Virus record (IMG/VR): IMGVR_UViG_3300026097_001455
Location: 1-64,000 of that record
Strand: one strand, 5' to 3'
Length of the DNA: 64,000 nucleotides
DNA from: a virus
The position numbers and the translations under genes are program-made. Positions 55,154 to 62,889 of the stretch are shown piece after piece. Each line of letters opens with the position of its first letter. Position 1 is the stretch's first letter. Under the pieces are notes generated by a model, which saw only the letters and a program-made list of their open reading frames with translations, made no database searches and was not told the DNA's origin.

Positions 55154-56869
55154 ATGATAATAAGACAGTCCATACAACAAACAACAGGAACAAGCAATGA
55201 TGTAGTGCAAGCTTTTTACCAAAACATCTTTGTAAGATACACAGAAGTATCTATTACACCTGCTATATTTGATGTGCCTGAGTACACCACTCTTGGTGGC
55301 ACAACAGATTACTATGGACAGGACCCTAAGGCTATATTTACAAATCTAGTAAAGCCTTTTATTAGGTTTAATTTTTCTGAAAACACATCCAGTTTCGGTA
55401 ATAATGTAAAAATAATACATGACATATATAGGGTAGATTGGGAGAATTTCAAAATGGCTACTGGAAGGTTCAAGGTTGAGGGCGAGGAGAATGTTCAGAA
55501 TCAAAATACTATTACCGAGACTATAGAGGAAACTGATGACAGCGGTAATGTTAGCAGGAAAACGATTACAAGAAATATTACTGAGACAAAAAACACAGTT
55601 AGATCAAAAGATTCTTCTATTGGAGGTGATTCGTGTGATGTTAATAGTGAAGGCCAGACCATAGATACTTCAGCTCCAATGGTTGATGATGCTAATATAT
55701 TTGATTCCATGAAGGACTCTTATAGAGCGACAATTCAAGATCAGTTATCAGAACCAATATACACAATTACAGCAGATACAACAGGTATTACTACAAGTGT
55801 ATATGATTTTCAGCCAGATCAGTATATAAAAAATCTTGGTGACTTTAAGACAGAGCTATTTCAAGATCGTGCACAATACTTTGTTGATACAAGATTTGAG
55901 TTCAAATTTGCAACTCCTGAACTTAGTAATTTCATAACTATAAATGACAATGGAGATGTTGTTGATGGTACATATAGTGCTATAAAAACTGGAACTACAG
56001 AGACTACTGGAGGAACAATTGATAGAGGTGAGTTTGAAGGCATTTCGTTTAAAGGAGATGATTACTTTACATATTTTACTGTTCCAGATAAGCCAACATT
56101 TGAATATCCAACTCCAGAAGGACAAATAGATACATTCACTCCAGAAATATACTGGACAAACGGAGAGAATGATATTGATGAATATTTAGTTCAAGTTACA
56201 TATAACACTGGAGATACTGCATTTACTGGAAGTGTGTTTTCTTATGTAGTTCCTAGATGTGACGAATTAAAAGAAGAGGCTACAAACATAAGCAAAAACT
56301 CAACTAACGATTTTGAAACCACAAAAACAATAAGAAAATATCAACTTTCTCTTAAGTCAAATAGCTGCGCACTTTATAGGGTTGGTAATGTTAAGACTAT
56401 TACGAATATATTTGGCGTCAAACAGAATGTTGTCACCTTCTCTGATCACAAGCAGATATGTACTCAAATAGAACCTATTAGGTCATATGTGTTTGTTGAA
56501 AACGATAGCCCTTACGTAGAAGGTATAGCTGGCCTCACCAGCCCTCCTTCTCTAATCGCAGAAAACCCTCTTGGGGAGTATGTACTTAGTGGAACAGTTT
56601 CTGGCTCTACTATAGAAGGAGCTACAATGCAGCTTATATATCCTAACGGAAGCTTTGTGACAACTCTGACTGATAGTGGTGGCACATTCTCATTCGACAG
56701 TCTTGAAGATGGTGAGTATACTCTTAATACAACATACAGAGGTTATGCATCAGATAGCAGAACTATCAATATTACTGAAGACACTGGAGTATTCATAGAA
56801 ATAGAAATAAGATGGGATAATGAATTTGATATTTGGGCTGTTAAAGAAAATGACATAATTAAATATTAA
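55154..56869 (+). CDS. virion protein with C-terminal carboxypeptidase-regulatory-like domain
   Basis: A 571-residue protein. Residues 1-110 (TEVSITPAIFDVPEYTTLGG, PFIRFNFSENTSSFGNNVKI) are strand-rich; a central Thr/Glu-rich segment (ITETIEETDDSGNVSRKTIT) is probably flexible. Near the C-terminus EYVLSGTVSGSTIEGATMQL, YPNGSFVTTLTDSGGTFSFD and SLEDGEYTLNTTYRGYASDS is a carboxypeptidase-regulatory/CNA-B-like beta domain, often found in structural or adhesion proteins. It follows the baseplate gene by 15 bases. Probably a tail or baseplate part near the fibres. Confidence 0.65.
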   Translation: MIIRQSIQQTTGTSNDVVQAFYQNIFVRYTEVSITPAIFDVPEYTTLGGTTDYYGQDPKAIFTNLVKPFIRFNFSENTSSFGNNVKIIHDIYRVDWENFKMATGRFKVEGEENVQNQNTITETIEETDDSGNVSRKTITRNITETKNTVRSKDSSIGGDSCDVNSEGQTIDTSAPMVDDANIFDSMKDSYRATIQDQLSEPIYTITADTTGITTSVYDFQPDQYIKNLGDFKTELFQDRAQYFVDTRFEFKFATPELSNFITINDNGDVVDGTYSAIKTGTTETTGGTIDRGEFEGISFKGDDYFTYFTVPDKPTFEYPTPEGQIDTFTPEIYWTNGENDIDEYLVQVTYNTGDTAFTGSVFSYVVPRCDELKEEATNISKNSTNDFETTKTIRKYQLSLKSNSCALYRVGNVKTITNIFGVKQNVVTFSDHKQICTQIEPIRSYVFVENDSPYVEGIAGLTSPPSLIAENPLGEYVLSGTVSGSTIEGATMQLIYPNGSFVTTLTDSGGTFSFDSLEDGEYTLNTTYRGYASDSRTINITEDTGVFIEIEIRWDNEFDIWAVKENDIIKY

Positions 56870-56874
56870 GAAGA

Positions 56875-56888
56875 CTATTTATAAGAAA
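56875..56888 (+). promoter_or_regulatory. late-promoter-like element (CTATTTATAAGAAA)
   Basis: Plus-strand CTATTTATAAGAAA, 25 bases upstream of the ATG at 56900. It begins just after the preceding stop codon. Confidence 0.55.
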
Positions 56889-56899
56889 CTAATTAAAAG

Positions 56900-57844
56900 A
56901 TGACTGGCGAATTAATACCTACTGGCATAACCTTCGGAACAGGGAGGAAATCTATAAACACTTCTTTTAGTGGAACTGCTGAATTGAATAATATTCAACT
57001 TGACCCAGGGGGTGATTTTTCTGGTGGTACTGGAGGTGGTGTCATCTACTCAGGTGGAACTGATCTTTATGACATATTTGGCTCAGGAGGTGGTTCTGGA
57101 GATATTACCAGAGTTCAGCCAGGAACTAACATCACAACTGGAGGTACTGCGAATTTACCGATCATAAGCTTGTCTGACGATATTATAATAAATTCAATAT
57201 CAGCAACAACAGTATCAGGAGGAACTATTTATTCTGGAGATACAAATCTTGAAAATATATTTTTAACTATTTCTAACACAAATTTTATACCACTTAGCGG
57301 TACAGATGGTGTTAATATTGTAACAGGGGATGTTGAATTTGATGATGACTTTGGGTTAACTTGGCACACTGGCTTAGATTCTATTGTATACGGAAGCGCA
57401 ACAGGCTTAATAGAGGTGAACTCAAGTTTGGGGTTTGACTTCTCAACTGGAGCTATATTATCTGCAGGAACTGATTTATATAGTATATTCTGCACTGATT
57501 GCAGTACAGGAACTACAGCTTCTGAAACAACATTTGACTTTAAAGCAGTTGGTGGGGCACTAGACTGGGATGTTGATGGAAGTTCTTTGAATGCTAAATT
57601 TGTAATTACCGCAAATACTACTTTAAATGTTGTTAATGTAAATTCTGGTGATTTTGGTACTCTTAAAATAACTCAAGATGTAGCTGGGGGTCATGAATTA
57701 ACATTTGGTGTTGGTACACATAAAGTTGTGAATGGAGGTAGTGGTTCAGTATCACTTACATCAGCAGGAGGAGCAATAGATGTTATATCATTCTTTTATG
57801 ATGGAACCGAATTTTTATGGAGCCCAGGATATAATTATACTTAA
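56900..57844 (+). CDS. tail fibre-like protein with repeated S-G-G-T motif
   Basis: A 314-residue, Gly/Thr/Ser-rich protein. It contains repeats of the form I-x-S-G-G-T-D-L-Y-x-I-F: GVIYSGGTDLYDIFGSGGGS, SGGTIYSGDTNLENIFLTIS and TGAILSAGTDLYSIFCTDCS. These are typical of fibre/receptor-binding proteins of Bacteroidetes phages. The C-terminal 100 residues (FKAVGGALDWDVDGSSLNAK, GTHKVVNGGSGSVSLTSAGG) form a beta-rich tip domain. Likely trimeric and involved in host binding. Last gene of the plus-strand baseplate-fibre run, with a late-type element upstream. Confidence 0.75.
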   Translation: MTGELIPTGITFGTGRKSINTSFSGTAELNNIQLDPGGDFSGGTGGGVIYSGGTDLYDIFGSGGGSGDITRVQPGTNITTGGTANLPIISLSDDIIINSISATTVSGGTIYSGDTNLENIFLTISNTNFIPLSGTDGVNIVTGDVEFDDDFGLTWHTGLDSIVYGSATGLIEVNSSLGFDFSTGAILSAGTDLYSIFCTDCSTGTTASETTFDFKAVGGALDWDVDGSSLNAKFVITANTTLNVVNVNSGDFGTLKITQDVAGGHELTFGVGTHKVVNGGSGSVSLTSAGGAIDVISFFYDGTEFLWSPGYNYT

Positions 57845-58097
57845 TAGCAGTTGATGTGGGGTGAAAATTCACATTTTTATATAAACAACAAAAATAGGTG
57901 AAAGCTTTATCTTTTCAACTAATTCCGATAGAAGTGCCACACCTTACCCCATAGCAAGCATGTTATCAGGTAAAAGTTTTAGGCGGGACTTTGGAGGTGG
58001 GACTAGATCAATCGCTTCTGGCCCAACAAAAATTTACTCAGATTCAGGTGGTACAAAAATGTTCTACTTTCTTTTGATAGAGCTAAAAAAACAACCC
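57845..58097. other. intergenic region, 253 bases, between convergent genes
   Basis: The gap between the fibre gene stop and the minus-strand virion gene end. A plus-strand ORF could start at the ATG at 57960 (MLSGKSFRRDFGGGTRSIAS) but runs antisense into the next gene; its frame is open from a TAA at about 57885 but has no earlier ATG. The region has AT-rich and Gly-coding sequence that may be a remnant fibre segment. No clear terminator was recognised. Treated as unresolved. Confidence 0.4.
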
Positions 58098-58979
58098 TTA
58101 AAGAGTTCCTCCGTTGGCTATCTCAAAGAATGTTTGAGCATTATTAATACTTGTCCTCTGTTCTTTAATATCAACCTCTCCGCTACTGAACTGCTTCTTT
58201 CTAGTAAGAAGATTATATTGCCTAAATAAGTTTCCGTTTTCATCGAATATAGAATACACACCAGTCTCAAGGTCTCTTGTAGAATTACCATAAAGAGCAT
58301 ATGATAACGTCTTGATAGACTGGTCCACCATTTCAACCTCAACCATAACTGGGTCAAAAAAAGTGTTAGATAATAGTATTTCTTGACCAGATTTTCCGAG
58401 ATCAGGACTTATCTCACTTGTAATAAGACTTACTTCATCTGGCGTAAGTGTTAGGAATAGTTGATTTCCGTTTGGGTCAAGCACATAATTTGTTGAACTT
58501 GCGTTAGATGTGTTGTTACTTGGGTTTACGCTAACTAAGTCTGAACTTGTAACAATTCTATGAAAATTTTTAATCTTATTACCGTTGTCATCAAAATACT
58601 CAATTTGATAGCCTACAAGACTACCTGAACTCTGAAACTGGAGCTTTGGTATGATTATACCTTTTTTAGATAGCTGTATCTCCTGATCATTATTGGTAAT
58701 AACAAATGAACAATCGACTATTTGCGTCTGAAATGTTTTTGGTCTAATTAGTATAGAATAAAAACCAAGTCTATTAAATATTGATGCTGGAAGTCTTAAC
58801 TTATAGGCTCCGTCCGCTCCAATCATTTTTCTAAGCTCATTGTTGGTAACCGTGTTGTACATCGGTTGAAACTGAGTGTCACCGAGCGTTTCTCTGTCTG
58901 GAGCATATGAATATAGGATGTCAACATCATTAAAGTCAACATCAGCTAATTTAACCATTCCGTAAGTTCCTACTGCCAT
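58098..58979 (-). CDS. virion protein, uncharacterised
   Basis: A 293-residue protein starting MAVGTYGMVKLADVDFNDVD, strand-rich with RLPASIFNRLGFYSILIRPK and ITNNDQEIQLSKKGIIIPKL, then KFxRIVTSSDLVSVNP and a C-terminal half VYSIFDENGNLFRQYNLLTR. It starts the minus-strand virion run 58098->64000. A late-type element lies 17-25 bases upstream. Likely a baseplate or tail component; not recognised. Confidence 0.6.
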   Translation of the reverse strand: MAVGTYGMVKLADVDFNDVDILYSYAPDRETLGDTQFQPMYNTVTNNELRKMIGADGAYKLRLPASIFNRLGFYSILIRPKTFQTQIVDCSFVITNNDQEIQLSKKGIIIPKLQFQSSGSLVGYQIEYFDDNGNKIKNFHRIVTSSDLVSVNPSNNTSNASSTNYVLDPNGNQLFLTLTPDEVSLITSEISPDLGKSGQEILLSNTFFDPVMVEVEMVDQSIKTLSYALYGNSTRDLETGVYSIFDENGNLFRQYNLLTRKKQFSSGEVDIKEQRTSINNAQTFFEIANGGTL

Positions 58980-58995
58980 AACATCTTTTGTTTAA

Positions 58996-59004
58996 TATAA
59001 ATAT
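58996..59004 (-). promoter_or_regulatory. late-promoter-like element (ATATTTATA)
   Basis: Minus-strand ATATTTATATTAAA, 17-25 bases upstream of the ATG at 58979. Confidence 0.5.
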
Positions 59005-59024
59005 TCTTAGAAAAAAAATAAAGA

Positions 59025-59342
59025 TTAACGATCTACTCCAAGTATAGTATCTATTAGTGTAAATCCAGAATCGTCATCTGAATCGTCATCCGAATCATTA
59101 TTGAAGTTAGTTCCTAGCAAGTCAATATTAAATGATGGTAGTAAATTGACGTCTGGGGTATCATCATCTTCATTAGACTGGCCTCCACCTCCTAGTCCGC
59201 CTAAGTCAATAGGAGCTTGTAGATCAACATCAGGAATTAAAGCTCCAGGCTGATTTTCTGTATCTATTGTTGTATTTACATTTTCATCTAACTCTAAGTT
59301 TAGATCAACAAACCCTTGTAATATTGTGTGTATTCTTGCCAT
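59025..59342 (-). CDS. small acidic virion-region protein
   Basis: A 105-residue Asp/Gly-rich protein starting MARIHTILQGFVDLNLELDE; the middle is Gly-rich (LGGLGGGGQSNEDDDTPDVN) and the C-terminus Asp/Ser-rich. The ATG at 59342 is used; an earlier ATG at 59372 lies in the preceding gene. Low complexity, disordered. Not recognised. Confidence 0.5.
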   Translation of the reverse strand: MARIHTILQGFVDLNLELDENVNTTIDTENQPGALIPDVDLQAPIDLGGLGGGGQSNEDDDTPDVNLLPSFNIDLLGTNFNNDSDDDSDDDSGFTLIDTILGVDR

Positions 59343-59343
59343 A

Positions 59344-60273
59344 TTAATTTCTTGTTTGAGCACCTGGGTCAACTCCTCCTATTACTGAGCCTGTTCCTGT
59401 TCCTGAGCCTCCTCCAGAGCTTATTGGTCCTGATGGCTGGCTTGGCTCAGGTTCTCCAGCACCTGGCTCAGGCTCACTACCGCCAGAGTCATCTCCTGAA
59501 TCATCATTTATACCTGGTGGTATTATAATTTCTACATCAATAACTTCAAAATCACCGCCATCATCTCCATCATCGTTATCACCACCCAAATCAAGCTCTG
59601 TTATTGGGTCTAAAGGAGCTATTATTTCTGGTAGGTCTCCAAAATCATTACCACCCCCATCTGGCTGAAACTCTTCGATTATAGCCTGTATGTTATCGAA
59701 AAAAAACTTTTGCCTATCCATCATTCCAGAGCTTCTCTTTATGTGAACTGGTACATAATAGCTTTCGTCTGTACTATATGTTGTTAAGGCAGAATAAACT
59801 CTAAAATTCCTAGTACCCTGATCAATACTTTGCGGCAAATAGTTAAGGTACTTTCCAAAAGAAACTCCATCATAATTATAAACCATATTTTCTACAACTG
59901 TTATACCAGTTGTTCCAGTTAGCGCCCCAACTATAGCTGTACCAGATGGAACTTGATTGTTTATAACGCTTGATTCGTAGTATTCATTAAACACAGTAGC
60001 TATCTTCAAATCACTATTCCATATTTCAGCAAATTCAATAGTCGTTGTACTGGCAGTTAAATAAGAAAAGAAATCATTAATTATTCTCTCGTTGTTTTCA
60101 TCATTTAAAAAACCTCTAATATTATCTTCATTAACAACTCCGCCACCTAATCCTTGGATATTATTTACCTGATACTGGTTAATATCCTGAAGAGCTGAGT
60201 CAGTTGCTATTTCTGGAGCTGTTGTACCAGAAGAAAACCTTGGATTAAGTAATATAGTGTGCCTTTGAATCAT
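59344..60273 (-). CDS. virion protein with Pro/Gly-rich C-terminal tail
   Basis: A 309-residue protein. The first 200 residues are folded (DNIRGFLNDENNERIINDFF, SSGMMDRQKFFFDNIQAIIE). Residues ~200-309 are Gly/Pro/Glu/Ser-rich and probably disordered. It lies one base from the next upstream gene and two from the small gene downstream. The arrangement fits a virion-associated or tail-completion gene; not recognised. Confidence 0.6.
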   Translation of the reverse strand: MIQRHTILLNPRFSSGTTAPEIATDSALQDINQYQVNNIQGLGGGVVNEDNIRGFLNDENNERIINDFFSYLTASTTTIEFAEIWNSDLKIATVFNEYYESSVINNQVPSGTAIVGALTGTTGITVVENMVYNYDGVSFGKYLNYLPQSIDQGTRNFRVYSALTTYSTDESYYVPVHIKRSSGMMDRQKFFFDNIQAIIEEFQPDGGGNDFGDLPEIIAPLDPITELDLGGDNDDGDDGGDFEVIDVEIIIPPGINDDSGDDSGGSEPEPGAGEPEPSQPSGPISSGGGSGTGTGSVIGGVDPGAQTRN

Positions 60274-60788
60274 TATTTGTTAATATCTATATTGAAATAA
60301 TCTGCTTTAGAGATAATGTGATCAGCCTGAAGCGTTAGTACATCAAGATCATCAAGAGTGGTTTCAGAAGAAGTTCCTCTATTCCAAGGGAATTCGTTGA
60401 TTCCTATGGCATCAAACCATTCTCTAACCTCAGTGTTAGTAAACTCTGCAGTCTCTGGTCTAACATCTCTGATTTTATTTATCATAGGAGAAGTTAAATC
60501 ACTACCAAACAAGACTTTGTTTTGATTAATTGAGTCAAAGAAAGATAGCTCAAAAAAATATGGGTTGATTTCTTGCCTAACAATAGGTTGTATTTCATCA
60601 TCCTTATCTATTTGAATGTATTCATACACCTCGTTTGTTCTCTTGATAAAGATTGGAATATGGAAGTCGTGTTCTGGAAATCTTTTTTTAACATTTCTGT
60701 CATCCCATACAAAATCCCAACACCCTGGGGCTACTAGCTCAGCCTCAACGTATATCTTAAGTTGTTGTATGTTATCAATCGGTTCCAT
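60273..60788 (-). CDS. virion protein, uncharacterised
   Basis: A 171-residue protein starting MEPIDNIQQLKIYVEAELVA, with PGCWDFVWDDRNVKKRFPEH and FHIPIFIKRTNEVYEYIQID, folded alpha/beta, ending SKADYFNIDINK. Coupled to the following gene (1-base overlap) and preceded by a CTATTTATA element. Probably a tail or baseplate component. Not recognised. Confidence 0.6.
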   Translation of the reverse strand: MEPIDNIQQLKIYVEAELVAPGCWDFVWDDRNVKKRFPEHDFHIPIFIKRTNEVYEYIQIDKDDEIQPIVRQEINPYFFELSFFDSINQNKVLFGSDLTSPMINKIRDVRPETAEFTNTEVREWFDAIGINEFPWNRGTSSETTLDDLDVLTLQADHIISKADYFNIDINK

Positions 60789-60792
60789 TTGT

Positions 60793-60801
60793 TATAAATA
60801 G
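60793..60801 (-). promoter_or_regulatory. late-promoter-like element (CTATTTATA)
   Basis: Perfect CTATTTATA on the minus strand, 5-13 bases upstream of the ATG at 60788. Confidence 0.5.
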
Positions 60802-60814
60802 TAGCTATTAAAAT

Positions 60815-62887
60815 TTAGGAAAGCACCTTAGACATCTCTATAATATCATAGCAATTTATTATTTGAGAAGTAAGAGGGTTTGGTCTAAATTGAGGCGTAA
60901 ATGCTGGGATTCTTTCATTCTTAGCTTGAGCATCTGTATAACCTTGAACATTTGCTGCTATAAAGGCAAGGCCATTTAAGTAATATCCATTAGAATCAAA
61001 ATCATATGTACTAACGTTACAAACAGATGAGTCATTACTAGGAAGCGATGGAGCATCAACGTCTCTAATAGGCGTAACTAGGTAATAGTCATTTCCAGAA
61101 GTAGATGCAGCTAACGACTGAGCTGGAACGGTTACGCTTTTATAACCCCTCTTATTAATTCTAAATAAATAATTAGCTACTGTATTGTTATTATCATTAG
61201 CATATAACCTAATTTCAAAAGGAATTTGATCTGTTATTTCAAAAACTCTTCCATTTGGATAATCTGGGGTATTATCATTTCCTTGCAAGGCCGTTTCAGG
61301 ATTTAGAAGGCTAGACCCTGGAGCACTAGGTATCCAACCATTTACACTATTGGCTGGATGCTTGGCCGTAAGGGTAACTTCTGGACCACTCCTACTTATG
61401 TTAAATATCCTATCAACACCTATGTCATCAAAAGCGCTTTGAAGTTCATTTTCAAATTCCTCTGCAGCAAGTCTTATAGGACCTATTTCAACTCCATTAA
61501 TAAAGAACGTGCTATTATAAACATTAGTTACAAAAAAATTACCAGCACTAACCTCTTTAAAGTTAAATACCGCTTGTTCTCTTGGTAAAGTGTCATGATC
61601 TACGTATTTAGTCTCAATATCTAGCGTTATAGTTTGTCCTGCACCAAAAAATTGTTCACCAAGAGTAACGCCTGGTATAATGGGGAGGGTTGTTGTATCA
61701 CCACTGTTTATAATTTCTAACTCAAAGGTATCGTTTGGATAAAATCTGTAATTTTGCTGAAATTGACCTATTCCTCCAGCACCAGGTCTTCCTCCAAATG
61801 CATTAAGTTCTACTCCAGGTATTCTTGGAGCAAGGCTTTCTTCTTGACTTGATGGGTTGGTAACAGGAGTTATGTTTTGAATAATCTTTTGAAAATTGAA
61901 GTTTACGTATTTCTTTGGCGTCTGGTCAATTATACTTACAGTTGTTGATGGTATGTTAACCACTCCGTTATTTAAAGTTACGTTAACTGGGTTGGTAAGA
62001 TCAAACTTAGCAATTTCTATACTTTTCTCAACAATAAAATCCTCAAGAGAATCAAATGGTATAGTTTTATACTGCTCTCCAACAGACCAGTTAAGAGTAA
62101 CAGGGAATGTTGTTCCAGGAGTATTAAAATCAACGCCAGGAGCTGCATCTGTATAGGTCTCTACGAAAGATGAAGCTAAATCAATTGTTACGCTTTCATT
62201 ACCAAATACACTTGGCTCATTGAGGTAAACTCGTATATCTGTACCATTCCCTTCAATCAACGTATATGCAGACCTCTCAAAAGAAACATTTCTTGTTTTA
62301 ATTTCCTCTATCTGAAGGGGTTTTTTAATCCAATGCTTATTGTAGAAAAATGGAAAGTCATTCTCTATTGTTGCAAATTGTCCATTAAATCCTATATCAA
62401 CTGTTTCTGTTCCATAATCAATAAAATCACCATCAGCTCCATAAAACACAAGTTGTTGTTCAAAAACTTGATCTGCTGTATTAACTCCGTTCCCTTCAAT
62501 TTTAATCCAAATAGAGTCTGATAACTGATAGTTGTCAAGCTCGATAATATATTTACCATCTTGTTTTCCGTATACGTTAAAATCACCGTACCCAAGAGAG
62601 TTTGTTGTTGTTGCGTAAACTTGACTTGTTAGGCCAGAGTCTGAGTACACTCTAATAGGGAGATTGTCGCAATCAATTACTGTAGAATCTACTATACCAT
62701 ATATCCTAAAGCTTCTAGATTCATTTCTCTCTTTTCTAAACTGTTCAGCAAGATCAAAGTTGTTATCATATTTTTCTTTCTTAATCTGCTTAAACGTCTT
62801 TTGTAGATTAACATTAAGAAATATGTCATCTAGACCTTTAGCTAAAAAATCTTCACTACCTAATACTATTTTCTTTTTATCATCCAT
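60815..62887 (-). CDS. large virion/baseplate protein with Calx-beta-like domain
   Basis: A 690-residue protein. The N-terminal 60 residues are charged and helical (DDIFLNVNLQKTFKQIKKEK). Residues ~205-330 have a Calx-beta-like pattern: ERSAYTLIEGNGTDIRVYLN, TYTDAAPGVDFNTPGTTFPV and NWSVGEQYKTIPFDSLEDFI. The rest is beta-rich (GVTLGEQFFGAGQTITLDIE, NRVFEITDQIPFEIRLYAND). It lies two bases from the gene cut by the window edge. Probably baseplate/tail, as Calx-beta-type sandwiches occur in phage adhesion structures. Confidence 0.65.
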   Translation of the reverse strand: MDDKKKIVLGSEDFLAKGLDDIFLNVNLQKTFKQIKKEKYDNNFDLAEQFRKERNESRSFRIYGIVDSTVIDCDNLPIRVYSDSGLTSQVYATTTNSLGYGDFNVYGKQDGKYIIELDNYQLSDSIWIKIEGNGVNTADQVFEQQLVFYGADGDFIDYGTETVDIGFNGQFATIENDFPFFYNKHWIKKPLQIEEIKTRNVSFERSAYTLIEGNGTDIRVYLNEPSVFGNESVTIDLASSFVETYTDAAPGVDFNTPGTTFPVTLNWSVGEQYKTIPFDSLEDFIVEKSIEIAKFDLTNPVNVTLNNGVVNIPSTTVSIIDQTPKKYVNFNFQKIIQNITPVTNPSSQEESLAPRIPGVELNAFGGRPGAGGIGQFQQNYRFYPNDTFELEIINSGDTTTLPIIPGVTLGEQFFGAGQTITLDIETKYVDHDTLPREQAVFNFKEVSAGNFFVTNVYNSTFFINGVEIGPIRLAAEEFENELQSAFDDIGVDRIFNISRSGPEVTLTAKHPANSVNGWIPSAPGSSLLNPETALQGNDNTPDYPNGRVFEITDQIPFEIRLYANDNNNTVANYLFRINKRGYKSVTVPAQSLAASTSGNDYYLVTPIRDVDAPSLPSNDSSVCNVSTYDFDSNGYYLNGLAFIAANVQGYTDAQAKNERIPAFTPQFRPNPLTSQIINCYDIIEMSKVLS

Positions 62888-62889
62888 AA

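Noticed and set aside
57960-58229. 89-residue plus-strand ORF starting at 57960
   Set aside because: It runs 130 bases antisense into a well-supported virion gene and has no promoter or start context; I kept only the gap as an unresolved region.
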